A DNA stretch of 64,000 nucleotides from Christensenella sp. UBA7588 (GCA_002478945.1 DLKM01000002.1:1-64000); one strand, 5' to 3'. Positions 27,240 through 36,682 are shown, numbered from the stretch's first letter. The notes: generated by a model not told the origin, from the letters alone. A program made the numbers and translations.

Positions 27240-27410
27240 ATGCCCAGAGTTATCAGCGACGAATGCATCCAATGCGGCGCTTGCGCAGATACTTGCCCGG
27301 TTGGTGCAATTTCGGAAGGCGACAGCAAGTACGTTGTCGACGCAGACCAATGCATCGATTGCGGAGCTTGTGAGGACGGTTGCCCCGTCGGCGCAATTAC
27401 CGAAGCGTAA
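27240..27410 (+). CDS. 2[4Fe-4S] ferredoxin
   Basis: The 56-residue protein has two complete cluster motifs, CIQCGACADTCP and CIDCGACEDGCP, in the internally duplicated clostridial arrangement. It carries low-potential electrons in the cytosol for anaerobic redox enzymes, possibly including NrdG and the altered thioredoxin reductase. It starts after AAGGAG, has its own promoter and is followed by a terminator. Its small size and duplicated halves are typical of clostridial ferredoxins. Confidence 0.96.
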   Translation: MPRVISDECIQCGACADTCPVGAISEGDSKYVVDADQCIDCGACEDGCPVGAITEA

Positions 27411-27425
27411 TAAGACAAAACAAAA

Positions 27426-27462
27426 AAATCACACACTCAATCGGGTGTGTGATTTTTTTGTC
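27426..27462 (+). terminator. Terminator of ferredoxin gene
   Basis: AAATCACACAC / GTGTGTGATTT with a T7 tail; A-rich on the other side, so it may also serve the convergent gene. Confidence 0.9.
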
Positions 27463-27505
27463 GAAAAATGATTAAAAAGTTTGTGATTCTTATTGGGCAA
27501 TTATT

Positions 27506-28177
27506 TTATTGTGTGGCGCCCGTGTTGAAGTGCGTGTGAGACGTAACCCACTTTTGCATTTTGATAGGAATCCAAAGCGAATAGATGCCAACGGTTATCA
27601 AGCTAAGCAACAACCATTTTATCCATTGTCCGAAAAGACCTGCCGCCGTTCCGTCGAACAAGAGGCGTTGTCCGTCAAATGTTTGATGTTCGGACATCCA
27701 ACGTTGTTCTCTGACGATGGCCCACGGAGTGCAGATTCCGAGAGTGCAGACGATTATCAATGCGTTGACGATGCGCATTCCCAAATAAGAACCGACTTTG
27801 CCGTCAAATTGACTTTGTCCTCCGTTTGCGCCTGAAACGTGTGTGTTTTTGGTTATCCAGTCCATCTTTTTGACGGGTACGAACAACGCATAAATTCCGC
27901 ACGTTACGATGCTTAAGAGCATCCATTTTACCCATTGACCGAACAAGCTTGCGGCTTTTCCTTCGAACACGAGCTTTTTGCCGTCGATAACTTGATGCTC
28001 ATAGAGCCAAGTGTATTCTCGACGAATTGCCCACGGCGTGCAAAAACCGAGGGTAAAAATTATTATTAAGCTGTTGACGAAATTCAGCCAAATTTGACTG
28101 AAAAGTCCGCCGGTAAACTCGCTTTTACTGCTTGAGTTTGCGGTTGTAACCGGCATTTTTTGTGCTTTTTTGCTCAT
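27506..28177 (-). CDS. DUF898/YjgN-like membrane protein, two tandem modules
   Basis: The 223-residue protein is a near-perfect internal duplication. Each unit of about 95 residues has F-x-G, a helix with TLG(F/I)CTPWAI, HQ(V/T)(I/F)DG, a Gly-rich AA-x-LFG(Q)WxKWxLLS helix and a (W/F)xPxKxxxW end. This resembles the DUF898 (YjgN) family of inner-membrane proteins of unknown function. The gene starts after AAGGAGGAG. A third copy of the module forms the C-terminus of the protein at 36735-38186. A divergent XRE gene and a palindrome upstream suggest local control. Confidence 0.75.
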   Translation of the reverse strand: MSKKAQKMPVTTANSSSKSEFTGGLFSQIWLNFVNSLIIIFTLGFCTPWAIRREYTWLYEHQVIDGKKLVFEGKAASLFGQWVKWMLLSIVTCGIYALFVPVKKMDWITKNTHVSGANGGQSQFDGKVGSYLGMRIVNALIIVCTLGICTPWAIVREQRWMSEHQTFDGQRLLFDGTAAGLFGQWIKWLLLSLITVGIYSLWIPIKMQKWVTSHTHFNTGATQ

Positions 28178-28192
28178 AATTGCTCCTCCTTA

Positions 28193-28276
28193 GTATCATA
28201 CTATACAATAATAGTCTCATACAAAATTGTATATGTCAACACAAAAATATGCAAATTTGTATCATTGTGGTATGAT
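28193..28276. promoter_or_regulatory. Palindromic operator region between divergent genes
   Basis: ATACAAAATTGTAT (28219-28232) is a perfect inverted repeat around AA. GTATCATAC starts near 28193, and its half TATCAT and the inverse GTATGAT recur at 28259-28276. The dense symmetry between two divergent starts fits XRE dimer sites. Confidence 0.55.
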
Positions 28277-28487
28277 GACCATAAGCATAAAACATAACAG
28301 AATTAAAGAATTGAGACAGGAAAAAGACCTTTCGCAAGGACAACTTGCATCGCTTGTAGGTACGACGCAGGCAAATATTTCTCGTTGGGAAGCAGGCATA
28401 ATCGTACCCAACGTGTTGGATTGTTGGAAACTTGCGGAGTTTTTTGGCGTGAGTATCGATTATCTTGTCGGGAAAGAGGGGGATTGA
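28272..28487 (+). CDS. Small XRE-family regulator
   Basis: The 71-residue protein is a single Cro/C1 helix-turn-helix: RIKELRQEKDLSQGQLASLVG then TTQANISRWEAG, ending DYLVGKE. The ATG at 28272 (or the next at 28275) was taken because upstream codons in the same frame lie in the operator region. No good ribosome binding site is seen. It is divergent from the DUF898-like gene, with palindromes between, so it probably represses that gene and itself. Confidence 0.8.
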   Translation: MMTISIKHNRIKELRQEKDLSQGQLASLVGTTQANISRWEAGIIVPNVLDCWKLAEFFGVSIDYLVGKEGD

Positions 28488-28511
28488 CGACGTAAATATT
28501 TCGAATACAAA

Positions 28512-28548
28512 TAAAAGTCGCGCGCTCGATGTGCGCGCGATTTTTGCT
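28512..28548 (+). terminator. Terminator of XRE gene
   Basis: TCGCGCGC / GCGCGCGA with a TCGATGT loop and a T5 run. Confidence 0.8.
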
Positions 28549-28559
28549 TTTGCAGCGAT

Positions 28560-28631
28560 GTTTGCTCCTAAACACGCGTCACTATCTTTATAAGATAAGC
28601 GACGCGTGTTTAACGTTCGGCGCGATTATTA
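28560..28631 (-). repeat. Element B, shortened inverted copy
   Basis: Read on the minus strand this matches the left end of the two long B elements: the edge CGCGCCGAA, the stem TAAACACGCGTC / GACGCGTGTTTA, and the inner TATCTT-loop-AAGATA. The inner helix differs in sequence from the long copies yet keeps its pairing. It then diverges after AGGAGCAAAC. It begins at the stop codon of the 59-residue gene and may act as its terminator. Confidence 0.75.
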
Positions 28632-28808
28632 CAAATCGTCTGCGTCTTGCACGGGTTTTTCGCCGTCGGGAACGTCGGGATAGCCGTTCTTTTCGGGAAC
28701 GCCCGTCCAACTGCCGTTGGGGTCAAAATGCGAGCGCAGATTTTCGTGTCTCGAAAGATTGCTGTGAGACAACGGCGGTTGATATTTTCTTTTTCGTTTC
28801 GTTTTCAT
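28629..28808 (-). CDS. Small basic/acidic protein with DPNGSWTG motif, 59 residues
   Basis: The gene starts after AAAGGAG and encodes MKTKRKRKYQPPLSHSNL at the N-terminus, then LRSHFDPNGSWTGVP, and ends PVQDADDL. The Lys/Arg-rich start and acidic end are distinctive. Similar short proteins with an SHFDPNGSYTG core occur in many Clostridia as unnamed hypotheticals, as far as I recall. No membrane helix or Cys residues are present. The function is unknown. The shortened element B follows directly. Confidence 0.75.
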   Translation of the reverse strand: MKTKRKRKYQPPLSHSNLSRHENLRSHFDPNGSWTGVPEKNGYPDVPDGEKPVQDADDL

Positions 28809-28954
28809 AGTCGTTCTCCTTTCGTTGTTTTTTCAAAGCGTAGCGTGTGCTAATCTTAAAGATTTATTAATTTCATTAATATTTCGTAAATATATAGAAA
28901 AACGTACAAATATATGATAAAATACATTTTGCAATATAAAAGAAAGGTGGTTTT

Positions 28955-29551
28955 ATGAAAAACGGCGGTATTGACAAAAGAGTCATAAAAACCAAAAACG
29001 CAATTTTCGAAGCATTTAAGAAACTTGTCCAAGAAAAAGATATGTCGGACATCACTATAAGCGAGCTTACTCAAAAAGCAAACATCACGAGAAGCACGTT
29101 TTATATGTACTACGACACCGTCGCGGACGTGCGCAACGATATTGAAAACGAGATAATCGCACGCATCGACAAGATTATGAGCGAAGCGGATATGGCGGAA
29201 GCGATGTCCTCTCCTTACGTTCTTTTAAGCACGCTTGCCGACGAAATCGCAAGACAAGACCAAAACAACAGATACATACTTTCCTCGAGTACGTCGGGGC
29301 AGTTGCTCGACAAAATCAACGAGCGCATAGTGGCGGCGTATATGCATCGCATCGGCGAGACCTCGGATAAAAATCTCGATTTGGGAAAGGTCAGGTATTT
29401 CATCGCATTTGCGGCGGCAGGCATCACGGAATGTTTCAAGATTTGGTTCAATCACAAGAGCAGTATCACTCTCGAAGAACTGTGCAAGAACATTTCCGAC
29501 GCTGTGCAAAAAGGCGTCGGATTGGTGCCGTTGACAAAAACGCAAGACTAA
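28955..29551 (+). CDS. TetR/AcrR family regulator
   Basis: The 198-residue protein has an N-terminal helix-turn-helix (DITISELTQKANITRSTFYMYY) at about residues 30-52 and a helical C-terminal domain of the kind found in DhaS-like TetR proteins. AAAGGTGG precedes the ATG. The next gene is a large ABC exporter, so it is a likely local repressor of that transporter, responding to an unknown ligand. Confidence 0.85.
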   Translation: MKNGGIDKRVIKTKNAIFEAFKKLVQEKDMSDITISELTQKANITRSTFYMYYDTVADVRNDIENEIIARIDKIMSEADMAEAMSSPYVLLSTLADEIARQDQNNRYILSSSTSGQLLDKINERIVAAYMHRIGETSDKNLDLGKVRYFIAFAAAGITECFKIWFNHKSSITLEELCKNISDAVQKGVGLVPLTKTQD

Positions 29552-29571
29552 ACGCGCGTATTGTCCGCTAC

Positions 29572-29604
29572 AAAAGAGGATGACTTGACAAAAGTCATTC
29601 TTTT
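29572..29604 (+). terminator. Hairpin between TetR and ABC genes
   Basis: A 13-bp stem with two G-U pairs ends in TTCTTTT; it could be a weak terminator or an attenuator between regulator and exporter. Confidence 0.6.
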
Positions 29605-29663
29605 GCGTTCTATCGAAAGCAACATAACAATCGCAAGATATATCCGTATATGAGAGGTGAATT

Positions 29664-32501
29664 ATGCTTCAACTCAAAGAAATCGTAAAAGATTATCCGA
29701 CCGCAACGACCACGGTACACGCGTTGCGCAAAGTGTCGCTCAATTTCAGAGAGAGCGAATTTGTGGCTATTCTCGGCCCGAGCGGATGCGGAAAAACCAC
29801 GATGCTCAACATCATCGGCGGTCTTGACAGATATACGAGCGGAGACCTCGTTATCGGCGGCGTGTCCACGGCGGAGTTTGACGACGAACATTGGGACGCT
29901 TACAGAAACGCGACGATAGGTTTCGTATTTCAAAGTTACAATCTTATTCCGCATCTTACCGTACTCGAAAACGTCGAGCTTGCGTTGAGCCTCGTCGGCG
30001 AAGGCAAAAAGACTCGCAGAGCAAAGGCGGTTGCCGCTTTGCACAAAGTCAATATGCACGAGGAAATCAACAAACGTCCAAATCAGTTGAGCGGCGGACA
30101 GATGCAGAGAGTCGCAATCGCAAGAGCTATCGTCAACGACCCGAAGATTATTCTTGCGGACGAACCGACGGGTGCTTTGGACAGCGAATTGAGCGTGCAG
30201 GTTATGGATATTTTGCAAGAAATATCCAAGACGAGACTCGTTATAATGGTTACGCACAACGCCGACCTTGCATATCAGTACGCAACGAGAATCTGTCGTT
30301 TCAAAGACGGACAACTTATAGAGGATACAAATCCTTACAATCCCGAAACTGAAGGCGACGCACAAAACAGCGACGCTCCCGCCGAAGAAAGCGCGGGAAA
30401 CGAAGTGTCGCAAGACGACGAGACGATTTATGTCGAGGACGACAACGGAAACGTACAAATCGTCACGACCGACACTTTATCGTTGCAAAACGATGACGTA
30501 AACGCTCAAATCGAGCAAATCGACGAAGAAAACAAAAACAAGAAAACGTCCAACCGCAAGCGTAAACTTGCGATGAGAAAAATCGGCATCGAGAGCAAAG
30601 CGATATTCGACAAGCTCGGTCTTAACAGTCTTTCGAAGAAAAGAAAACGCAAGGACAAGTCTTTCAAGCCCACGTCTATGAGCGCGGGTATGGCGTTTGC
30701 TTTATCGTGGAAAAACCTCATCTCGAAAAGACGTCGCACGTTCTTTACGATGTTTGCGGGAAGCATAGGCATCATCGGTCTGGGACTCGTGTTGTCCATT
30801 TCAAACGGATTCAACGTATACGTCAAGAAGATGGAGAAAGAGATGTTCTCAAGTATCCCTCTCGGCATATATCAGTACAACGTTTCTAATTCCGCCGTTA
30901 TGGATATGATGATGAATATGCAAAAACAGGACGACGCCAACGCATATCCCGACAAAGATACTATCGGCGTAACCAAGAGCGAAGGCGGTATCGACAGTTA
31001 TATTTCGAGTTTCACAAAGCCGTTTATAGAGGGTATAACCAAAAACGAGATTACTCAGGAATTTACCGAGTATATGAGAAATATGCCCGAGGACTATTAT
31101 AAGTCTATGAGCATAAACTACGGCTTGAGATATAACTTCATACGAAAAACCTACGACGAAAACGGAAGGGAAACGTACAAAGACATATCCAAATCGCCCG
31201 AACCCATAACCGCTATGGCTATTGCAAGCACCGTACTCGGAGAGAACGGCTTGCAGTCCAAATACTGGCAAGCACTTGCAAAAGACGAGAAAACGATGCT
31301 TGATTCTTACGATTTGTTGAGCGGCAGGTATCCGCAGAACAGAAACGAGATTTTGCTCTGCATCGGCAAAGACAACACGGTATCGTCAAGCCTTCTCAAA
31401 GAATTCGGAATAGAATTGTACGAGGAGGACGAAGATTGCGTATTTATCCCCGACGAGAACGGAAAACCTATTCCCATCGACGAGCAAAACGTGTCGTTCG
31501 AGCATTTTATCGGTCAGAAATTCAAAATGATTCTCAATGACGACTATTATAGAAAGTCGGGAGACGAATACGTGAGTATGAGTTTTGACAAAGACGCTCT
31601 CACTTGGGAAGAAACGAGCGAAACCAGATTGAAACAACTGTATGAAAACTCTACGACGGAACTCGAAATAGTAGGCATCATCAGACAGCAAAAAGGCGGT
31701 TTTTCGTACGTCAATTCCGCGCTTTGCTATCTGCCCGAATTTGCCGAATGGGCAATGGACCAAGCGTACAACAGCGAAGTGGCGCAACGCCAACGCGAGT
31801 TGACTCCGAAAGGAGAAACCATTTGGGGCGCATTTGAAGAAATCAACAACAGAGGATTTACCGACGAGGATTTCGACAGCGAAATGAGCAACCTCATCAG
31901 CGGAAAGGTATTGACGCTCGACTACTTCGCAAAAGCGGTCGGAGCGGACAGAGCGGCGAGCTTTATAACCGTGTTCCCCGGCTCGTTCGAGCAGAAAGAA
32001 TCGGCTATCAAGTATATCGAGGACTGGGACAAGACCAACATCGGCTACTTCGACGTGTCCGCAATGTTCCTCTATAACCTGTCGATTATGATAGACCTCG
32101 TTTCGGCAATGCTTATCGCGGTGGCGTCTATTTCGCTCGTGGTATCGACGGTTATGATAGGCGTTATTACGTCCAACTCCGTCATCGAGAGAATTAGAGA
32201 AATCGGTATATTAAGGGCAATCGGCGCGCGAAAGAAGGACGTTCGCAACGTGTTTATAGCCGAAACCGCAATAATCGGCTTGAGCAGCGGACTTGTGGGA
32301 ATTGCGTTGACGTATCTGCTGTGTCCGCTAATCTCGTTGATAATCAAGGCGGTTACGGGCATAGGCTCGCTCTTGAATTTCCACCCGTTGCACGCCCTTG
32401 CGCTTGTCGCCATAAGCCTTGTGCTGACGATTATATCGGGTATTATCCCCGCAATCAACGCGTCAAGAAAGAACGTCGTCGACGCATTGAGAGTGGAATG
32501 A
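29664..32501 (+). CDS. ABC exporter, ATPase fused to FtsX-type permease
   Basis: The 945-residue single-chain transporter has a MacB/LolD-like ATPase at 1-230: GPSGCGKTT, LSGGQMQRVAIARA and ILADEPTGALDS. A charged linker (230-330) rich in Asp, Glu, Lys and Arg follows. The first membrane helix is near 360-380 (FTMFAGSIGIIGLGLVL). About 420 extracellular residues separate it from three C-terminal helices that form the FtsX domain. This is MacB-like topology with a long outer domain. Such systems export peptides or lipoproteins or confer antimicrobial resistance; the substrate is unknown here. A TetR gene lies upstream. GAGAGGTG precedes the ATG. Confidence 0.88.
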   Translation: MLQLKEIVKDYPTATTTVHALRKVSLNFRESEFVAILGPSGCGKTTMLNIIGGLDRYTSGDLVIGGVSTAEFDDEHWDAYRNATIGFVFQSYNLIPHLTVLENVELALSLVGEGKKTRRAKAVAALHKVNMHEEINKRPNQLSGGQMQRVAIARAIVNDPKIILADEPTGALDSELSVQVMDILQEISKTRLVIMVTHNADLAYQYATRICRFKDGQLIEDTNPYNPETEGDAQNSDAPAEESAGNEVSQDDETIYVEDDNGNVQIVTTDTLSLQNDDVNAQIEQIDEENKNKKTSNRKRKLAMRKIGIESKAIFDKLGLNSLSKKRKRKDKSFKPTSMSAGMAFALSWKNLISKRRRTFFTMFAGSIGIIGLGLVLSISNGFNVYVKKMEKEMFSSIPLGIYQYNVSNSAVMDMMMNMQKQDDANAYPDKDTIGVTKSEGGIDSYISSFTKPFIEGITKNEITQEFTEYMRNMPEDYYKSMSINYGLRYNFIRKTYDENGRETYKDISKSPEPITAMAIASTVLGENGLQSKYWQALAKDEKTMLDSYDLLSGRYPQNRNEILLCIGKDNTVSSSLLKEFGIELYEEDEDCVFIPDENGKPIPIDEQNVSFEHFIGQKFKMILNDDYYRKSGDEYVSMSFDKDALTWEETSETRLKQLYENSTTELEIVGIIRQQKGGFSYVNSALCYLPEFAEWAMDQAYNSEVAQRQRELTPKGETIWGAFEEINNRGFTDEDFDSEMSNLISGKVLTLDYFAKAVGADRAASFITVFPGSFEQKESAIKYIEDWDKTNIGYFDVSAMFLYNLSIMIDLVSAMLIAVASISLVVSTVMIGVITSNSVIERIREIGILRAIGARKKDVRNVFIAETAIIGLSSGLVGIALTYLLCPLISLIIKAVTGIGSLLNFHPLHALALVAISLVLTIISGIIPAINASRKNVVDALRVE

Positions 32502-32514
32502 CGAAAAAGCATAA

Positions 32515-32549
32515 GAAAACGCTTGTCCGAAAGGGCAAGCGTTTTTAAT
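32515..32549 (+). terminator. Terminator of ABC gene
   Basis: AAACGCTTGTCC / GGGCAAGCGTTT with a GAAA tetraloop and T run. Confidence 0.9.
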
Positions 32550-32628
32550 TTGCAAACTATTTGATTTATATAGTTTTAGCGTTGCGCCGCAAGGTTTTTA
32601 TAGCCGTCGGCGGCGGATAAGGCAAGTT

Positions 32629-33486
32629 TTATTCTTCCTTGTCGGACATTGCGTCGATTTCGGCAGTAGACTGTCTTTCTCCTATTTTCATATCATCGAG
32701 GGCGTAAGTCTTGATGTCGAAACTGCCGTCTTTGAGCATAACTTTTACTCTTGCGGTCTGTTTGATGAGGTCGTTGGATTCCACGGTGCCTTCGCCGTCG
32801 GGAGTGTGAACTTTGCTACCTACCTTGGGCATAAGTTTGTACACTTCGCTGTAGTAGGCGTTTTCGTATTTGAGACAGCACATAAGTCTGCCACAGACTC
32901 CGCTGATTTTTTGAGGATTGAGGCTCAAACCTTGCACTTTTGCCATTTTTATGGACACTTTTTCAAAGTCGGGCAGGTGGGTAGTGCAACAGCAGGGACG
33001 GCCGCACGGCGCAAGCGCGCCTCTCATTTTCGTATCGTCTCTTTCGTAAATCTGTCGAAGTTCTATACGCACTTTGAATATGGAAGCAAGCACTCTGACG
33101 AGTTCTCTGAAGTCCACTCTGCCTTCCGCGGTAAAATAGAAAATGAGCTTGGAGCGGTCAAAAGTGTATTCCGCGTCCACGAGTTTCATATCCACGTTCA
33201 TTTCCGCCACTTTTTCGCGAATGACTTTGAGCGCGTGTTCTTTGTCCTGATTGTTTTTTTCGACGCGCTTCAAATCCTCTTGCGTCGCTTTGCGCACGAC
33301 GGGCTTTAAGGGTTGAACGATTTCTTTTTCTTCGACGTCCTTGTTTGGAATGGTGCAGGTTGCGTATTCGAGACCGCGCGCAGTCTCTACGATAACGCCG
33401 TCGCCTTCCTTAAATTCGATACCTTTGGGGTCGAAGTAATACACCTTGTTGGTGTTTTTGAATTTTATGCCGACTATTATTGCCAT
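32629..33486 (-). CDS. ricT: PSP1 domain protein RicT (YaaT)
   Basis: RicT works with RicA and RicF in a complex that in Bacillus subtilis carries [4Fe-4S] clusters and tunes RNase Y cleavage, competence and sporulation. The 285-residue protein has the PSP1 domain in the first half and two Cys clusters, CGRPCCCTTHL near 165 and CGRLMCCLKYE near 200. It overlaps the end of holB by 10 bp and sits in the tmk-holB-ricT order usual in Firmicutes. The C-terminal region is acidic. Confidence 0.92.
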   Translation of the reverse strand: MAIIVGIKFKNTNKVYYFDPKGIEFKEGDGVIVETARGLEYATCTIPNKDVEEKEIVQPLKPVVRKATQEDLKRVEKNNQDKEHALKVIREKVAEMNVDMKLVDAEYTFDRSKLIFYFTAEGRVDFRELVRVLASIFKVRIELRQIYERDDTKMRGALAPCGRPCCCTTHLPDFEKVSIKMAKVQGLSLNPQKISGVCGRLMCCLKYENAYYSEVYKLMPKVGSKVHTPDGEGTVESNDLIKQTARVKVMLKDGSFDIKTYALDDMKIGERQSTAEIDAMSDKEE

Positions 33487-34451
33487 TTGTGTCTAACCTC
33501 CAGTATGGAAAACAGCATATCGTCAATCGTTGCGATAGGGCTGACGTTGAGAGCAAGTTTCTTGCGCACGGAGTTGACTTTTATAATTATCTCCGCAAGC
33601 GCTCTCACGCTGTATTTTCCGCTCAAATTTATTATGTCCTCGCTAACGTGTTTGGACAACATCATTTTTTCGTTTTGCTTGCATACGAGCATATCTCGCA
33701 GTATTATCGACAGCACGTCCAAAAAGCCTTGCAAATCTTCTTCTGCGGCAATTATTCCGTCCACTCTCACGACGTCGTTGCTTCGAGAAAGATTGTTGAG
33801 GACGTAAAGCGCGCTCTTGTATAAATCCGCATATTTGGGGGATTGCGCGATTTTGCGAGCTTTGCCGAGTTGACCCTCGCTACACGCCGCCGCAACCGCA
33901 CTCAATTCTTTGTCGAGACCGAGCGCAATCATCGCCTCGTATACTTCGTCCTCGTCGAAAGAGTCGATAAATATTTCCCTCGTACGCGATTTTATGGTAT
34001 CGAGCATACCCGCTTCGTTTGAAACGCCGAGGAAGATAGTGACGTCTTTCGGCGGTTCTTCGAGAGTTTTGAGAAGTTTGTTTTGCGCCTGCACGTTCAT
34101 ACAGTCCGCTCTGTGTACAAAATAAAGTTTGCGCCCCGAGAGCGATTTTACGGAGACGGTGTCGAGCATAAGCTCGATGTCCTCGACTTTGATTTTGTCT
34201 TTGAGAGGGTAGAGATGATATACGTCGGGGTGGTTGTTGTGAAGCACCTTTTTGCATTCCGCACATTCGAGACAAGCCTCGTGCGAAGGGCAGAAAACGC
34301 TTGCCGCCGTAAGCGTAAAAAACTCGTCCACGATTTCGTCGTCGGGGGACACAATCATATAAGCGTGTCCGAGACCGCATTTCAAATCGCCGAGTACGAG
34401 CGAAAACGCTTTTGACGAGCGCAAAGCATTTTCAAAGGTAATTTCACTCAC
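33477..34451 (-). CDS. holB: DNA polymerase III delta' subunit
   Basis: HolB is a clamp-loader subunit of the replicative polymerase. The 324-residue protein has the zinc module CPSHEACLECAECKKVLHNNHPD near 55-75 and the AAA-type block AQNKLLKTLEEPP, with the sensor-1-like region SNEAGMLDTIKSR after it. The N-terminal P-loop is degenerate, as is normal for delta'. It overlaps tmk by 4 bp and ricT by 10 bp, so the three are one transcription unit. Confidence 0.93.
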   Translation of the reverse strand: MSEITFENALRSSKAFSLVLGDLKCGLGHAYMIVSPDDEIVDEFFTLTAASVFCPSHEACLECAECKKVLHNNHPDVYHLYPLKDKIKVEDIELMLDTVSVKSLSGRKLYFVHRADCMNVQAQNKLLKTLEEPPKDVTIFLGVSNEAGMLDTIKSRTREIFIDSFDEDEVYEAMIALGLDKELSAVAAACSEGQLGKARKIAQSPKYADLYKSALYVLNNLSRSNDVVRVDGIIAAEEDLQGFLDVLSIILRDMLVCKQNEKMMLSKHVSEDIINLSGKYSVRALAEIIIKVNSVRKKLALNVSPIATIDDMLFSILEVRHKWQ

Positions 34452-35059
34452 TTTATCGCACCTCTTTCTTTCAATGCGTCGATTATCTTTTGAGACGTTA
34501 CGTTTCTGTCAAAATCGGGTTTTATACGCACGAATCTGCCGTTTGAACGCTTGATTTCGTTATCGAAACCTGCATAAACCTTGTCGAAAAACTCGTTGGA
34601 TTCCTGCTCGAGTCTGTCGTCGGGCATTCTGAAAGTGCGCCACGATTCGCTCGGCTTGAGGTCGAGGAAAATCGTTACGTCGGGCAAGCAACCGTCTATT
34701 GCGGGAGCGTTGATTTGCCATATAGTGTCTGCGCCCAGTCCTCTGCCGTAGCCTTGATACGCAACCGAACTGTCGACGTATCTGTCGCAGATAACGAGTT
34801 TGCCCTCGTCAAGCGCGGGCTTGATGACCTCTCGCACGAGTTGCGCGCGACTCGACGCATAAAGCAATGCTTCCGTCATATCCGTCATCGCGGTGTTTTG
34901 CGGATTGAGAATGACTTTGCGAATTTGCTCGCTTATATCCGTGCTTCCGGGTTCGCGAACGTACACCGCTTCTTGAGAAGTGGAATCGAGATAGTTTTTG
35001 AGGAGTTTTAGTTGCGTGGATTTGCCTACGCCTTCGCAACCTTCAAACGATACGAACAT
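34448..35059 (-). CDS. tmk: Thymidylate kinase
   Basis: Tmk phosphorylates dTMP to dTDP. The 203-residue protein starts at 35059 behind AAAGAGG and has the P-loop EGCEGVGKST, the DR motif CDRYVDSSVAYQG, and the lid region FRMPDDRLEQES. The longer frame to 35119 would add 20 residues without a start site. It is the first gene of the tmk-holB-ricT unit. Confidence 0.95.
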   Translation of the reverse strand: MFVSFEGCEGVGKSTQLKLLKNYLDSTSQEAVYVREPGSTDISEQIRKVILNPQNTAMTDMTEALLYASSRAQLVREVIKPALDEGKLVICDRYVDSSVAYQGYGRGLGADTIWQINAPAIDGCLPDVTIFLDLKPSESWRTFRMPDDRLEQESNEFFDKVYAGFDNEIKRSNGRFVRIKPDFDRNVTSQKIIDALKERGAIK

Positions 35060-35141
35060 AATGCCTCTTTGTCTTTTTGATTTTTGTATTGTATCACAAA
35101 GCGAGCCGTGTGTCCACAATTACCCGCTTGTTTTGCACGGC

Positions 35142-36608
35142 TTATAGCCAAGTGTAGTTTTGACGAAGGATATAATAGTCCTTGTCGAGTTCTTCGAGGC
35201 TCTTTTCGCTGCTGCCCGAAGTGTTGAAATGCGCTATATACGGCTTGATGCAATCCGTCAGGGAAGTGTTCTCGACGTAATTTTGCGAATTGTGCCTTGC
35301 CCAGATAGTCGCGATTTCGTCTTTGGTCATAGTTTGGAAATTTGCCTGTTCGTCTATATTTTCGACGGATGGGTTGTAATTGAATATACCCCAAGAGGAG
35401 TGTTTTGCCGCGTGCTTGAAATTCCAAGTGGTAAAGTTCCAGCCGAGGCCGCAATAAAGTTCCATAACTCCGCTCCACGCTTCGCTTTCCGTTTGTTCGG
35501 ACGTACGGTTGCTCCATTTGTCGCTGTTAAGTTTATCTTCGTGGGAGTCGGGCCATACGTTAAATTCGCCTATGAAAACAGGCACGCCGTGAGCGTTGTC
35601 GTTTACGTCTGAGATAAGGCTTGCGTAGTAATCGTTGTTTGCCGTTCCGCCGCTTGCCCAGTTATAGTGATGATACTGATAGACGACGTTCGTCCAGCCG
35701 TAATCCGACGGAGAGGGCATTGCAAGCGCGTTCCAGCACGCTTCCATACAGATGACGTGTACGGAATCGACGCCGCGAATCGCGCGATACAGTTCGTCGT
35801 GATACTTTGCCGTCGTCGAGTTGGTAAGTTGTCCGACGATGGGATATTTTATCCCCGGTTCGTTGATGAGGTCGTACATCGCTACGCATTGTTTGTCTTT
35901 GTAGCGATTTGCCACGGCAACCCAAATTTCTTTGGTTTTTTCACGGCAAATACGTCCCGTTTCGTCGTTGCCCCAAAGCAAACCGCCGTCGGGATTCGAG
36001 ATGTCGCCCGTGTGGTCGTTTCCGCTTTGAGAACCCACCGCGCCGTGCATATCGAGTATGGCGTAAAGTCCGTATTTTTCGCACATCGAAAGCGCCCAGT
36101 CCAAGCGAGAGAAGCCGCTTTCTTTAATTTGCAAATCGGCGTAAGGCGTGCGGACGTAACTTTGCGTGGTTTCGTCGTAAGATACGGCGTTTGTGAGATT
36201 GAGATAAGTGAAGGGGATGCGCACGCAGTTGAAACCGACGTTTTTGATTCTTTCAAAATCCGTTTCGGTAACCCAGTTGTCCTCGTATACGGAGAGAAGC
36301 TCTCTCATACCGTCCTCGCCGAAACGATTTGCGAGAGTGAGCATCATCTCTATCTGACCGTATACTCTGTCTATTTCCGTCGGTACGAGCCAACTTTCTT
36401 GAACGAGCCAGCCGCCGAGGTTGGTGCCGTAAAGCCCGATTGCATTGCCGTTTTTGTCGATAATGCGCGTGCCGTCGGTGTGTACGAAATCGGCAGGATT
36501 TGCCTGTACGGACGCTTTCGGTTCGGGTTCTTTTTCATCGCAGGCAATCAACGCAACGGCGCAAACGATAAGAACGGATATTAACAACGAGTATAAGAGT
36601 TTTTTCAT
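35142..36608 (-). CDS. GH5-family glucanase, secreted lipoprotein
   Basis: The 488-residue protein starts at 36608 after AAGGGGG. It has a lipoprotein signal with ALIAC, the Cys being lipidated. The catalytic domain shows GTNLGGWLVQESW, ILDMHGAVGSQSG, INEPGI (acid/base Glu near 249) and FIGEFNVW (nucleophile Glu near 348). The first two blocks resemble fungal-type exo-1,3-beta-glucanases more than classic endocellulases, so a beta-1,3 or mixed beta-glucan substrate is likely. It is exported and held on the outer face of the membrane. No other polysaccharide-uptake genes are adjacent. It is not linked to the tmk operon by overlap. Confidence 0.85.
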   Translation of the reverse strand: MKKLLYSLLISVLIVCAVALIACDEKEPEPKASVQANPADFVHTDGTRIIDKNGNAIGLYGTNLGGWLVQESWLVPTEIDRVYGQIEMMLTLANRFGEDGMRELLSVYEDNWVTETDFERIKNVGFNCVRIPFTYLNLTNAVSYDETTQSYVRTPYADLQIKESGFSRLDWALSMCEKYGLYAILDMHGAVGSQSGNDHTGDISNPDGGLLWGNDETGRICREKTKEIWVAVANRYKDKQCVAMYDLINEPGIKYPIVGQLTNSTTAKYHDELYRAIRGVDSVHVICMEACWNALAMPSPSDYGWTNVVYQYHHYNWASGGTANNDYYASLISDVNDNAHGVPVFIGEFNVWPDSHEDKLNSDKWSNRTSEQTESEAWSGVMELYCGLGWNFTTWNFKHAAKHSSWGIFNYNPSVENIDEQANFQTMTKDEIATIWARHNSQNYVENTSLTDCIKPYIAHFNTSGSSEKSLEELDKDYYILRQNYTWL

Positions 36609-36682
36609 AATTCCCCCTTCGGTTACGAAACGAATTATAGCACGCCGCCGAAAGTTTTGCAATATCGGTCTCGTTTTCGGCG

